Shown in pieces: positions 19,441 to 32,309 of a stretch of DNA of 64,000 nucleotides; position 1 is the first letter of the stretch, and every line of letters begins with the position of its first letter. The stretch comes from Stichopus chloronotus (taxonomy: Eukaryota; Echinodermata; Holothuroidea; Aspidochirotida; Stichopodidae). The DNA is taken from contig CM037836.1 of NCBI GenBank assembly GCA_021234535.1, positions 25,968,769 through 26,032,768 of the forward strand, in the 5' to 3' direction. A model generated the notes under the pieces. It did not search any database. It had not been told where the DNA came from and saw only the letters and a program-made list of their open reading frames with translations. The translations under genes were made by a program, and so were the position numbers.

Positions 19441-22400
19441 AAAATTTTCATGAAGTTGTTCAGATTAATTTCACAGGCTATTACGTTCAATTTTGCAATA
19501 GTAATCATTCCGTTGACATTGAGTCAGTTTCTGCAGACATTCAAGTTATTGTAAGATAATATCAAGTTTGTGTTAAAAGTGTGAAATGTAGAGGATATGT
19601 TACCGAGTAAAGTTTTACTGACAGCAACGGAGATGTCGACATATCATCTCGATCTCGACTTTTCTGATCATCTTTCAGGGGTACCATCAATCCATCCATT
19701 CATTTGTTCGTCAGTCATCAATGAAGCATCCTGAAAGGAGAGATTCCAGTGGGTCGAGGTGAATGGCGCGTTATTGTTACAACATCACAACCGCAGATTG
19801 CATCAAAAAAGGGAATTGTGCCCTATAACACTGAAGGCTTTTTAGTCAACCAAGAGTTGTTCTCCAAGCAAATATCAACTTTGGTGGTTTACTTTACATC
19901 AAAAGCTATGCTAGTGTTGAACAACTATTCCAGTTACTTAAATAAATAGAGGTGTGTATGAATCATCAATCTACTATTTCACCAAAAATTATACCAGCAG
20001 TCCTGAGTACCCACTGCATTTTCATAAATTTCGATAGTTTTAGCCTTACATGAGAGATAAGCTGATATAATGATTGCATGAATTAAGTGAATGATATGCA
20101 ATGAATGATAACATGATACACCTGTCTCTAGGGTAGTTACTTAATTACTCATAATTTTCATCATTTCATGAAAGTATGTGACAGTTGAAAGTAGAAAACA
20201 TATCAACAGTTGTACAGAAATTCTGCCACAATTCTATTTTAAGAAATCTTTAAGTGCTTTTTGCATAACATTATTGCAGACTTTGGTGCATGAATTCTGC
20301 CCCGTTGGAAATAGAGAATTATTCATTATCAGCTGGAGGGAAAGGAGGGGGGGGGCATGCCATTGGGATCAGCAAAGAATGCACATTGCAAGTTAGGGAA
20401 TTGTGTGGAAGGTTTGTGTTGAAAAAATTTTCTGCCACATGCGTCTCATATTTCAGGCTTTACCGTTAAAAATAAAGCCTGTTTAATTCCTCGTTTTGAA
20501 ACCTAATTAGCAAGAGCTTCCCACAATTATTGATGATACACTGAACATCTTTTAAAAAACAGGGATAAATAGTTAAGAAAAATGTCTCTCAGTTACTTTC
20601 AGTGAAGTCTACTTCCAAATAGCTTTAACCTGCATCATGCAAATTTTATGGTGGAATATGGATTTAGCAGTCAAAATTTTGCCAAGATAATTCTTTAACG
20701 TTGACAGTGAACAGTTTATCTTTTAGTTGGGTGTCGATGAAATTTCTGCCATCGAATAAATTGCTACCAGTGGTGAAGTTTTTGTGGTAGTCCCTGGCAT
20801 CTGAGACACTCAAAAGTTCAATATGACAACCGAATTTTGTTGCAAAGTTGTCCTTTTGGACAACCACAGCATTTCATGTCCCAGGAGGCCGAACACAATG
20901 AAACACAGACTTCTGTGGGTTGGTCGTGAAGTCGTAATGTGACGCTTTGCTCTGCATGTTAATGTAACGTCATGTATCTTATAGATGGCAAGGAAGTGCT
21001 ACAGATGACAAGGAATTTTGTCACGCTACAATGTACTGTAGATTAGTGAATGGTTGGATCTGAGTAGCTATTTGAGAACCCAGGTCTTGACATTGTTGGT
21101 CAGGTGCAATCACTCTGAAATTTGATCACTGTCTTCTAATTAGCTTTGAAACATGCAATGTTTTTGTGGTTCATCTTGGGGAAGGCTGCTCAGATTAATT
21201 TGACGAGTCTTTTTTTACAACTTGTCTGTACCTCTTGTAAGCGATTGCCACACTGAATAGAAGTAAAACTTCAGTATCGATTTAACACGCACTTCATCAC
21301 CATGTAGACAGTGATATAGCTCAACAACACCAACAACAGTCCCTCTGCCAGAGATGCCTAAAATTTCTACTAGACAATCATATTTAGCCTACACTGTTGT
21401 CCTTCAGACAACTAGATCTGTTAGTGCTTGAACCAAATGCAGATTTTCTTTAGAATATCTAAAATGATGTAATTTATGAAATCTGGTAAATAAATGTGAC
21501 CTGTTAACAGCCTAACACAACTGTTTGTTTAGGGTACAGCAACAGAAAATTGAGTTTATTAAATGTGTGTTGGGCATAATTTTTGGCAGAAAACTTCTTT
21601 TTGCATGCAAGGGACAACAGCATTTTGCTCAGTAGTTGCTCCATACTTTGTTACTGAATGATATGCAGAAGTTATCAAAGCATCTCTCTGCACAAGTTGA
21701 GAATATGGTTTATACTTTTGCATATCAATGTAATTTTAACATAAACATCGCATTCCTCTGTTCGCAATGGTATTTGGTCAAGTGTAATGGGTCCTATTTG
21801 TAATCCTGAGGTTTCTTCAGTCACATAGTCCTGTATTGTCTTTACCAGGAGATGATAATGCAGTAGTGTTGACTAGTGTTTGCACAGGGTCCATGGTTCA
21901 GACCTGGGTGTCAGCTGTCGAAAAGCTGCCAGGTACCCAAAAATGTGAATTCCATCGGGATACAAGTCTGTCGTAAAGTCATAGTGCTACTTTGGCTTTG
22001 CTCTTTAATGTTACACCGAGTATCTTGTACGGGCATTACAGTGAAGGTGGTCTCAGAACTTTGAATGTGGGTAGCGATTTTAGAACCGAATCCTAAAATA
22101 GTCAGGAGGGAACCTGATACAAACTCTAAAGTTTAGTCATTTTGGTTAGCATCAGTCACTATTCTTCTGTCTGGACCAAATTGTGATAGATGGCACATTT
22201 TCAGAGCTTTCTGAGTGAGGTGTCATTTAATGTCAATGCCCACTGAATCCTGCATCTTAAAGGGAAATAAGGGGTTTGTTTCGCAGAAAACAATCATATT
22301 TTAAAATCAATGTTTGTGGACACAGAATGATAGATTATTGAAAATAAGGAAGGACGGTGGTCTCCGCTACAAGCAGAAAGTTTCTTCAAGCAAAAAGTTT

Positions 22401-23160
22401 CTTCAATTCAGTCACTTGTTGTCCAAGAATAATTTGTTCAACCAAACGTTTCAGAATTCAAATGATGCATCGTCCGTTATTCATCACCTGCATAATGTTT
22501 TGAGGAGATGAAGAGAGTACTTCTGTAGATGTTTATTGATGAGACTGAATGGTTTAACAATATTTACAGCCATTTTCATTGAATGCCATGTTGGTGTATT
22601 CTAAACGAAATATTCTCCTTTAAGATACTAAGAAACGTCGAAATGCTTAGTTTGTAATTGCTTACGTTTCCTCCTCTTGTTACTCAGAGAGGGTACCTTT
22701 TAATTTAAGTACTTTCATATTTGTCAAGCCTCTTACTGCTAATGAATAGATTGATGTCAACAGAGACTTGGCTTTCATTTCTATGATTTGAATTGTATTT
22801 ATTATTTCTTCACAATGAAGCTACAAGTGACCATCTTTAGTATTTCATCTACTTTCACAATGTCAACTTCTGTCTGAAGGCGGTGTATTGTAACTGCCTT
22901 GAAGCAGTCATGTACTATTTCCTCATATCTTTCTTGCCCAAATTTTGTTTTTATATGCAAACATTTGGTGTTCTTACCCTCAGTGTCTGAGATTTCATTG
23001 CTAATGTTCTGCAACAATCTTTGAGTTTACAAGTATTAGTTCCCTGTGAAAGTTCATTATCAGAAAAGAACATCTTCGCTAAGTCAAAGTGGGTTTGAAG
23101 CCTGCAATCGTGTAAAAGTTGATTGCTTTTGATGTCAGCGTCCATGGAATTAAAAACTGG

Positions 23161-23840
23161 AAATTAAGTCTGCAATCATATGTTTAATACCAATGTCATT
23201 TAGTTTTGCACTCTCTGTAACTACCAAGAATATACTCAGATTATCAGCAAAAATCCAGTTTGGTAATGACTTGAATTTGTATCAATGGGTATGCAGTATC
23301 CAAGAAATATTTCACTTGGCAAGTAAATTGACTTCAGGATAGTTTGCAAATATTGTGAATTGAATTAAGTAAAATCTGGTTGTTTGCATTATGCTGGTAG
23401 TATTGGTAATTTGTTGCTATCAAGGAGAGTAGGGGGGGGGGGGGGTGGGAAGATGAGATAATGCTAATTTCTGAAAGTATGTCAATTCCTGTGAATGGTG
23501 TTGAAATTAAAAGAATACAAATTTAAATCTACAATCATGTTTTACACCAACAATTTCATAGTTTTGCACTTAGCTGTGATGAATTATTCAAATTGTCATT
23601 AAACAGTTCCAATTTGCTAATTACTTGAATTAGAATCAATTGGCAGGCAGCTTCCAAGACAGACATGCTTGATGAATAAATGACGTAACGATAGTTTAAA
23701 CACTCTGAAATGAATTTGATAAGATCTGGTGGTTTGCCTTTGCTGGTAGTGTTTGTATTTTGTTACTGTCAAGTTTATTGGGTGGGGGGGGGGAGAGGAG
23801 GGGGAAGTTGAGATAATACTAATTTCTGAAATTGAAACAG
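23161..23840 (+). repeat. diverged ~359-bp tandem duplication
   Basis: The copies begin AAATTAAGTCTGCAATCAT (23161) and AAATTTAAATCTACAATCAT (23519). They share TAGTTTTGCACT, TTTGCTGGTAGT and the G-run followed by GAGATAATRCTAATTTCTGAAA. Divergence is substantial, so the duplication is old. Confidence 0.85.
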
Positions 23841-24287
23841 GGTATTAAAATAAAATTTGAATGGCTTCCATGATGTTAATTGTAAATGCCACGTAACTGG
23901 TAGCATTTTCGTCTATTGCTCTTTTTCAGTTGCAAAGTGGTTGAGAGGGACTTTTCGTGACTACTCTCTATCGAAACATAAACTTAAATAACACTTTTCT
24001 CACTTTAAGATGCAGCTATGATGTTCTGCATCAATATCGTTACTTTTTAGTGGAGTGTCATAGATTTCCCCATTTTAAGAAGTGTTAGAGTGTGATGACA
24101 TGGTGAGACACAAAAAAGAGTCTTGAAAGGTGAAGTAAGTTCTTAATGTTCTGTTTTTCATTACGTGTCCATATTCGGCAAAAATATCATCCATTGTCTA
24201 GTCTGGAAGTAAAGATTAAATTGAAATGTGGGAAATGAACTCAATTCGCAAATTACCCGTAATTTACTCCACCTTAAACCCCCTTGC

Positions 24288-24337
24288 CTACCACCTCCCC
24301 CCTCCCCCTCACCTACCACCTCCCCCCTCCCCCTCAC
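24288..24337. repeat. 25-bp pyrimidine-rich tandem duplication
   Basis: Two identical copies of a CTACCACCTCCCCCCTCCCC-type unit, the second beginning at 24313. Confidence 0.92.
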
Positions 24338-25684
24338 CCATTGATGGAGAACAGCATGACCAGCATTCACTTATTTTATCTTTCAAAACTTTAAGATGGG
24401 AGGGAAAAGTAAATCAAATTTTGTTTATTTTTCTTCTCATGACTATTTCTTGTTTTCTATATCATGTTCATAATATGATGTATTTATATCTTTTCTTTTT
24501 TTTTTCGTGATAATTTTTTTTTTGTCTTGTTATAAAGTTCTTACTGTCAATATTGTATATATGTAGCTACTTTTTTTTCAGTGGTATACATTTTTTTGTA
24601 AACTATGTACAAAACTGTAAATTTATCAGTGACACTGAGGAAGTCAAAAGAAGTAAAATACTAATTGGGTGAACAATGGAGAGAATACAAACCAGTCTAG
24701 TTCTTCCTTGTTTTCATTTTCTGTTCGGAAAATGTCATTTTTAGTAGTGACGGGCATGACAAGGTGGCCAAATTGTTCCAGTGCTCATGTTTTGTTATCG
24801 AGGGTTTAATACAGTTGAAATTGTCACTTGCTGCAACTACAGTGGAACAACTTGAAGCTTGCTGGTGTGACATCTCTTTTTAGCTCAGTTTTTCTGATGA
24901 AGGATCATTCATTTCTTTCTTTTTGTTTCCATTTTGTTTTAATCACTGTGCATTCAAAACTTTGAAAGGTACCACAGGAAAACAGCATGTGACACTGCTC
25001 CAGCAAGAACTAACCATCAACAACCAAGTCCAATCTAAGATAAAGAAAAAAGAAACCCACCAAGTATAACCTAAGATAAAGAAAAATGATTAAGAAAACT
25101 TAATGACTAACAAAGCACCGTAATGACAGCATCTACTGCCAGTTTTCAGTAACTCACACCGCAAAGTCAAGTGATGCTTCTGAAATCTCTTATCCAGATA
25201 TAAACAACACCAGTGATAACCAAATCACCTCTGCATGCGTGTCCATTTCTTCAACCAACAACTCACCAAACTTGACACTTGCAATAATTCCTCACGCACA
25301 GACTTTGGACCAATCCGATCTCACTTTACATTGGAAGCTCAGGTTTTAGCAAATCACGTACAGTCTTTCAAATGATGGAAAACCAGGTTACGCCATTATG
25401 ACAGAATAGATCTTTCACAAACAAAGCAGGAACACCCAGTGGTTGAAGCCACAACATATATAACAAGCAAAACGTGTCACCTGCCCCGCTAACGGAAAAG
25501 ACAAAAAAAACTCCTTGAAACAAGGTCTTCAGAAATATCACAAAACCCTGAAGCCCTGCTGTGTATAGTGAAGTATGTAGTTCGCGTATGTAGTGGTTCT
25601 GGTGGTACGAATCTTCTGGGTTCATACAGGAACCATATACGGCGCTGGGAATCTTTCTAAGATCTTAGGTATCTTTTAGAAATA

Positions 25685-25705
25685 GCGCCACCTTTAGTTG
25701 GCGAC
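25685..25705 (+). repeat. GCGCCACCATC-family fragment, copy G
   Basis: A short match, GCGCCACCTTTAGTTGGCGA, to the core inverted pair of copy A. Only the core is recognisable, so the assignment is weak. Confidence 0.35.
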
Positions 25706-26749
25706 CAGAAACAGTGCAGCTACCGCCAGCTGTTGGATCCTAGCTCCACCGAATAGTTCAAGTCAGCTCTCGCGCTTGACAAAAATCCGTTTGAAGAGGC
25801 GATTGTATTTCTCTGGAAGGTTAATGTGACGTGTTGCATAAAAAAGACAGAAGCCGATGAGACGAATTGTGCTGTCATTAGAAACAACACAGAAAAAAAA
25901 AAAAACGATAAAACCGTCCATCAAACTTAACGAAAAACATTCAGTTGACTTTCTGTGACACTACCTCTGGTCGCATTACCATCACTCCATAGTGGGGTCC
26001 TACTTGAGAGAAATCTTTATCTCTAGCTATGAAACAGTATGCAACACTGTTGTTGATCAGATGAAGGACATACTGATACGGGACCTCTTGTGACATATGT
26101 TACTGTAAAGCTTTCGGTGTTTGAATGTGTTTGCCGAACTACAAGCCAAAACAAAATTGGTGTGGAGAGATTAAAAAAAAATATTGCAATTTACTATTCG
26201 GCGAAGGTAGGCGTGATCGAGGTTTGAACTAAATCGCATTTGGTCCTAAGTCATTGTTGTGGAACACTACAATTTCATTATAGGTGTTCACACAGATAGA
26301 AATTAACACCTCTGAAAGGGCTGACATTACGCTAGAATGTAGACCTATGTCTGAAACAAAACATATTATTTACGAATTAATTTATAACTTTTTATCATGA
26401 AATTAACGGCAATTGTCATCTTCAGTATATTCCAAAATTATGGGGATCAGTCCATGATAATTGAGGTAAAGAGTTGGCTGTGGCTGTTGAGACATGGCAG
26501 GGGATTTACAAAGAAATTCTTCCAGAGAAAAATGTGACGTTGGAAATGAAGAAACCTCGGTTATAGAAACATGGGAGGAATCTTTGTGTGCTAGCTGGGA
26601 ACGAGCTGAGAATTAGAAGCGCCTACACGAACCACTACAACTATAGGCGTAAATAACAAGGAGGACCCCGGCAAGTTTTTTTTTTCTTTTGGGCAGAAAA
26701 TTATGTCAGTTCTGTCACTCACCGTTCATAGTGTTTATGCAAAGTCCTT

Positions 26750-26798
26750 ATTCACTATTCGGTTGCGGATGGTGGTACAGTACTTCTCTTAGATAGTG
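26750..26798 (-). repeat. GCGCCACCATC-family fragment, copy F
   Basis: On the minus strand it reads CACTATCTAAGAGAAGTACT then GTACCACCATCCGCAACCG, matching the first half of copy A. Confidence 0.45.
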
Positions 26799-26908
26799 AT
26801 ATTACTACTACCTTCTCCATTCTTCAACCTTTCATCCCCTTCATCCTCTTCCCCGTGACTAAAAAGGAAAACATATACTGAGCTGAAATTCACAAGGTTC
26901 TAGAGACT

Positions 26909-27005
26909 GAGAAGTGCCATTTCCTGCAATCCGAGGGCCATTGCTATCTAACATTTTGCTCATTACGCTACGAGGCCAAGCAATGGTGGCACTTCGCTTG
27001 AATAG
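26909..27005 (-). repeat. GCGCCACCATC-family repeat, copy C
   Basis: On the minus strand it reads AAGCGAAGTGCCACCATTGC through TAGCGTAATGAGCAAAAT and ends ATTGCAGGAAATGGCACTTC. It shares both ends with copies A and B. Confidence 0.6.
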
Positions 27006-27240
27006 TAATTTCTGCTTGTGTCCCCATGCACTTTAATCCCATATCCAATTCACCCCTCTCCCCTAATGACAACGGCCTAATGACAACGGCTGATTACCCA
27101 AATGCATCAAATTCTATCAGTAAATAACAAAATCCCTCAGATTTGATCAAATAAAAGTTTTGCCTCTCATTGTCATTTTTTTTTTTTTTTTGCCAACACT
27201 CTTGTACAAGGCCTGTTACATGTGGTTTAGAACATCCGGG

Positions 27241-27335
27241 AAATTCCGATTCAGGCCATCTGGTTGGTTTTCAAAGCCAAAATTTTCTTGTGCACTACTC
27301 CGTCGCCAACAGATGGTGGCACCAGGCTTAGATAG
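27241..27335 (-). repeat. GCGCCACCATC-family repeat, copy E
   Basis: On the minus strand it begins CTATCTAAGCCTGGTGCCAC then CATCTGTTGGCGACGGAG, with AAGAAAATTTTGGC further on. This matches copy A in order. Confidence 0.55.
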
Positions 27336-28485
27336 TCCTGCCAGCACTCAACTCCCTTCCCCATATCCTTGTTTCGTTCCGTCGCACTTGACTCTACCCA
27401 TCCACAGGGAGCTCCCTATTTTGGATAGGAAGCCCTTTGCATAGAAACGGTGGTCCTTGCCCATTATCTACTGGACGACATGTATAGTTCCAGTGATCAC
27501 GGCACAGAAATATGGATCGCTGTCACAACAATTTGTGTCTCATGTGTTACGGCGATCTGCTGCGGCATTGTTCGCTGATAAATTTAGTTTAACTGACTGG
27601 ATTTGTCCGGGAGGGGCGGGGGGAGCAGACCCTCGCCCCTCTACTAGCGCCTAGGGAATATTGCAAAAATGAAGAAAAACGAAGACGGAGAAGGGAAAAC
27701 GAGAGAAGACATACGGCACGAGGTGAGGTTAAACAGGTGCGGCCATCGACATCTCAAGTAACCCTGCGTTACCGTATAACGTTACGCAACGTTATCTCTC
27801 AGTTTGTGATATCTCATAATGGTCGAAATTGTTGAATTACATATTCCTTTCCTAATAGATTACATTAATTTACATAAGGCCATTCTGATGAAATTTTTTG
27901 GAAACGACGAGCCTCAGTGTTCACATATCATGTGGATCCGCTTTCGAAATTTTGGAATATATGAAATGCTGACACCACCATTGGTCTCATCAATGTTGGA
28001 AATTGAATTGTTGCATATGAAGATGAATCAACTTTTTCACCTTTTTTTTTAGTTTCGAAATATATTTTCCCTTCCGTCACATCAAGATTGTCTTGTATTT
28101 ATTTACAAAAATGTGATTATACTAGTGGAAAAAAGTTTGCTCAAGAGAGATGAAAAAGTGCTACCATTTTGAGAGCAAAATACCCCCCCCCCCCCATCGT
28201 ACTCCTCTCCTCAGGACCGCGGTCCATCGGTACCCCCTCTATCGCAAACTCCTGGAAACGCCACTGGAAATAATTATTCTTACGAGATGCCGGAAGCAAG
28301 TATATCATTGACACATGAGAGTACGAGGCGGGGGGAGGGGGGGGGGGAAACGTATGTCCCCACCATTCAGGCAACCATGGTGGATCCATTTGGGCAAATG
28401 AGACAGCCAAGAAAGTAAATTAAGTGCTTTTTTAAGATTATGGGTACCCCTCCTGGGCCTTGGGAGGGCGATTTCTGCCATTTTA

Positions 28486-28543
28486 TCTAAAAAAGTTTTC
28501 GCTAATACGCTTCGCACCAACTCATGGTGGAGCTCCGCGTCCG
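28486..28543 (-). repeat. GCGCCACCATC-family repeat, copy D
   Basis: On the minus strand it reads GCGGAGCTCCACCATGAGTT then GGTGCGAAGCGTATTAGCGA. This corresponds to the first half of copy A. Confidence 0.55.
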
Positions 28544-28646
28544 CAGTTCGACGCAAGTGCATCACACGCATGTCGCCTATGTGTAGTGATTAATGGTGAG
28601 TCAGTGGGTGATCAAGTGGACCGATTAACTATTGTGATAGAAACGT

Positions 28647-29097
28647 GTATGGCAAGCCAAATGAAACTTGGATTATGGGTAGATAAACGAGGTATATCGA
28701 CGCCAAATGCCCAGTAATTTGATAAACCTGGTTTATCAGTTGCAGCACCAAGTTATCAAGTTTCTCATTTAGAAAGTCGATAAACCTCTTATCAATTTGA
28801 TAAACCTGGTTTATTAAATTGGATACACTGGATTTTCGAATTATTGAGTCTTTAACCTCGATAAACCTGGTTTTTCGACTTTCAAACTTGGTGGGCTGAT
28901 AAAACTGGTTTTTCGATTTGCTAAAAGAGGTTCATTACTGCATGGGTGTTAAACTTACCTGGTTTTTCCAATTGATAAACCAGGGTTATCATAGCACTTG
29001 GCTCAACGGTTGATAAGCCAGGTTTATCGGTCGAAAAAAACCTGGTTTATGTGTCGATAAACCCGGTTCTCGAATAATCGGGCATTTGGCTTGCCAT
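28647..29097. mobile_element. MITE-like element made of repeated GATAAACCTGGTTTATC palindromes
   Basis: The ends are exact inverted repeats, ATGGCAAGCCAAATG on the left (28649-28663) and CATTTGGCTTGCCAT on the right (29083-29097). A 6-bp direct repeat AAACGT lies outside them (28641-28646 and 29098-29103), a plausible target-site duplication. Inside are about a dozen perfect or degraded copies of GATAAACCTGGTTTATC, itself an 8-bp-arm palindrome. The best are at 28721-28737, 28799-28815, 28860-28876, 28974-28990 and 29012-29028. There is no ORF. The superfamily is not recognised. Confidence 0.8.
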
Positions 29098-29407
29098 AAA
29101 CGTCCATGAATACATCACAGGTGATCGAATGCATTTAGAGACGAGACTAGTTACTTGTGATGGCCTAAGAGTATTCCGACTATCTTATGCATAAAAGGGT
29201 CTGAGTAATTATTACACAACATCCCGGTCCTTGCTTATTATTCGATGGTTTCCCCCTAACATTCACAGGATGCATTACTCCAACAGTACATGCACTCACA
29301 AGATCGCATACACTGCAGTAAAATATAGCTGGTAAACAGGAGACGATTCAAGGGGCATTATGATTATTATTTCGTTGGGGGGGGGGGGGTTGTTAATTCA
29401 CAATCTA

Positions 29408-29488
29408 CCATCTAGACGGAGCGCCAAGATCGTCAGTGGCGCTTAGCAGACCATGAAATTATAGATTGCAGGAAATGGCACTTCTCGG
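29408..29488 (+). repeat. GCGCCACCATC-family repeat, copy B
   Basis: Reads ATCTAGACGGAGCGCCAAGA then CAGTGGCGCTTAGC and ends ATTGCAGGAAATGGCACTTC. It shares both ends with copies A and C. Confidence 0.6.
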
Positions 29489-31085
29489 GCCTATCGATAC
29501 CTTCTTTATTTTGAATTGTGATTCAAAAACTTACTCTTCCAAAAAATAAGGGCAATGGTAATTTATATAACGGGAGGGGGTTATATCAGGGAGGCTATAA
29601 CCAATTATTGGAGGGCTCAAGCCCTCTAAAATATTGAGATAATATGTCAAAATTTTGGCCACCGCATTACAACACCTGCAGCCTACTGTTCTTTTACTAC
29701 AGTGGTAGCTGTTTACTAGGTAGAGTACCATCATTAAGGGTACTGTGCTCCGCGGGATGTGTTCCCCTTTTTCGGGAAATGACCTCTGGGGATTTCTTTT
29801 TCGTCATGTATCCTGTCATGATTACATGACACATGTCACATAGTTAGGTACCTATATCACATGGTAGGTAGGGAATACTTGATAGGGTGTAGCCTCAGCG
29901 TAGCTTCTCTTTGGGGCGACCGCCCCTATGTGGAGTGTAGTGGTAAGCTGAACGAAAAAAAAAAAACATTAGCCTCGTGGGCTAGATATGACATAGCGTA
30001 GCTTTGCATGCACCAGGAGCCATCGAAGGTCACATATCACCACATGTCTAGTAGGAGATTACGTTATCGTTACTACGTTTTCTACTTGAATGTTGAAGAG
30101 CACCAATTAAAGTATATATGATATGAAAATTAGGACAAATGAAGAAAATTTATATTGAAAATCGAAGGTGTGCACGGAGGTTCATATACCTCTACGGCTG
30201 AAGTCACACAATCGACTTATGAGTGACCTTCTTTCTAAGAGATGGGAGAGCTTAACTCCGTGATATTACGTAACATCCTGATTTTCATCTTGCCACGTGT
30301 TCACTCCTTTCCATTATTCAATGTGCAGCTGTTCCTGTAGTATGCGTATAGTCAGGCGGTATAGAAACTTTATTGACCACACCCCCACCCACCCACCCCT
30401 GCACCTCTTTGTCGTTATTTAAGGTGTGAACTTCCTGCCCCCGTCCTTAAACTCCTGCCCTCCTCCTAAAACGGAACATGACAATAAACATCTTGAAGTG
30501 TACCAACTTTATTTCATAAAGCCTCTGTAGCCTCATCTCATTACATATGGAACTTGTCTGAGGAGTGAACTACTAGTCAGTATTGCTTTTAATTTTTTTT
30601 TTTTTTTAAATTAGTAGATACATAACTGTACATTCTGCTCACTCAAAAGTGAGAGGAACATGCTAATATTGTCGAAAATAGTGATTGGTCATTTGTGAAT
30701 ACTGAGTGTAAATTGTGGATTTTACTTTTTCGATTTTAAGCAACATGGCGACCCTCATCTGTAATGCGAATAACTTGATGTGACCGCTTTGCTTTCAGTT
30801 GGGGTACTTAGTATAGTTGTTACGTCTGCACCTATCTTCTGTGCTTTTTTGGTTCCTATGTTTGTTTAATGTAGTTCCAAGTTTGTTTCAAACAAAGTTA
30901 CTGAGAAATTACTTTCAAGACAAAAGCTCATCGCAACAGACAGTTTCAGTTCTCCCACCCACTTGCGTCTGGCTCCTCCTTCAGTCTGTCTCAAAGGCTG
31001 TAATGCATCACCCCAGACAGTTTAAATTCTCCCAACCACCTACCTCTAGTCCCTCCCTCAGCCTGTCTTACATTCCTCCACATGC

Positions 31086-31424
31086 GTAATCAAAACAATG
31101 GATCCCTGTGTACGCTGTGTAATACGAGCTGCTCTACAACTTTCGAATTTGCTGGCAATCTAAGAGTACTGTAACTTAGAACCAGTTGGGAATTTTCCTT
31201 TCGGTGAGGTAAAAATATAGCTTAGGGTGATGCAATACAGCCTTTAAATTGTTGTCTAAAAGTTCATGTGTAATCAAAACAATGGATCTCTCGTATGTAT
31301 GCTGTGTAATATGAGCTACACTGCATCATTCGAATTTTCTGTTAGTCAAGGAGTACTGTAACTTATAACCTGTTGAGAATTTTGCTTTCCTGAAGCCAAG
31401 AATATAGCGTAGGGCGATGAATTA
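31086..31424 (+). repeat. diverged direct duplication, spacing 184 bp
   Basis: GTAATCAAAACAATGGATC at 31086 and 31270 starts two ~155-bp copies sharing GCTGTGTAAT, GAGTACTGTAACTTA and AATATAGCKTAGGGYGATG. Confidence 0.88.
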
Positions 31425-32015
31425 GTGCTTATAACCAAAAGTTATTACTGCACACTATAGCAGTTGAAACGATAGAATGTTCAACAACAAAATGGACTTT
31501 TAGGCCTGGTATAGAAATCTATGATACTGGAAACTTTTAAATGTGGGCCATGGCGAAATCTTCCCAAAGGTTGAATCAAAACAGAAGTTTCAGACCTAAG
31601 TGTACACTGAAGGCAGGCTGACTCAGAATTTGGGCTAAGCCTAGAAAGTACAGCACGACATTTGCCACATTCACTTTGTTAAAAACTGCTGTTAATATAC
31701 ATTGTTTCTCTCCCAGTATAATCGAGTTAATTACACACGAGGAAAATGCAATGAGGATACAATAGAAACGAACAATTTAAAGACAGCCCCCCTCCCCCCC
31801 CAAAAAAAACATCAAACCGGGCAATGGGGACTCTAGATAACAAAAAAAAAAAAGAGAAAGTAAAACGTAACAAATGAATAAAGGGGGGGGGGGGGATAAG
31901 AGACGGTCTGGAAAGACAAGTGAGAAAAATAAAATCAAATGAACGTTGGCTAAATTCAGTTACACCTGTAACTAGTACATGTGATCGGCAATTGCAGAAA
32001 AACATTGGACTTTTG

Positions 32016-32309
32016 TTACTTCGTACAAATTCGTACTTCGTACTTTATCAGTCGTCCAGAGGCTATGTCCTCAAGCAATTGCAGTGCCGGCTCATTTGAT
32101 TTGAAACTATGTAGTTCTATCACAGCTTGGAGTTTATCATCAAAATCAGTTGCTGTACCAAATTCTAGTAATATGAACTGGTTCTGTGCATTGCAATTAT
32201 GCAGTTCCAATGCCTTGCACTGTAATGGGATATCGCCGTGTAGCAGATAGCCGCCGCATGGTATTATATTGGCCTTAGTAAGCCGTGGAGGAGTTTGCGT
32301 AACTTCCAT
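32016..32309 (-). CDS. hypothetical intronless small protein, 97 residues
   Basis: I do not recognise this protein. The frame runs from ATG at 32309 (minus strand) to TAA at 32016-32018, with an in-frame stop shortly upstream, so the Met is the natural start. The product begins MEVTQTPPRLTKANIIPCGG. It has balanced composition without low complexity, and a hydrophobic/acidic C-terminal half with LQLLEDIASGRLIKYEV that looks helical. No signal peptide or membrane segment is visible. The ORF sits in CpG-containing intergenic DNA with a CpG-richer stretch at about 32.5-32.95 kb upstream of it on its own strand. It could be a small single-exon gene, a retrocopy fragment, a terminal exon, or chance. 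Confidence 0.3.
   Translation of the reverse strand: MEVTQTPPRLTKANIIPCGGYLLHGDIPLQCKALELHNCNAQNQFILLEFGTATDFDDKLQAVIELHSFKSNEPALQLLEDIASGRLIKYEVRICTK

Larger units (their letters stand above)
19441..25600. other. intergenic DNA between MAU2 and the p66 gene, part 1
   Basis: No convincing exon is seen; open frames are short and encode nothing recognisable. It contains a ~359-bp direct duplication (23161-23840), a pyrimidine-rich 25-bp duplication (24288-24337), poly-T tracts near 24498-24523, and oligo-G tracts near 20348, 23434 and 23785. Confidence 0.65.
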
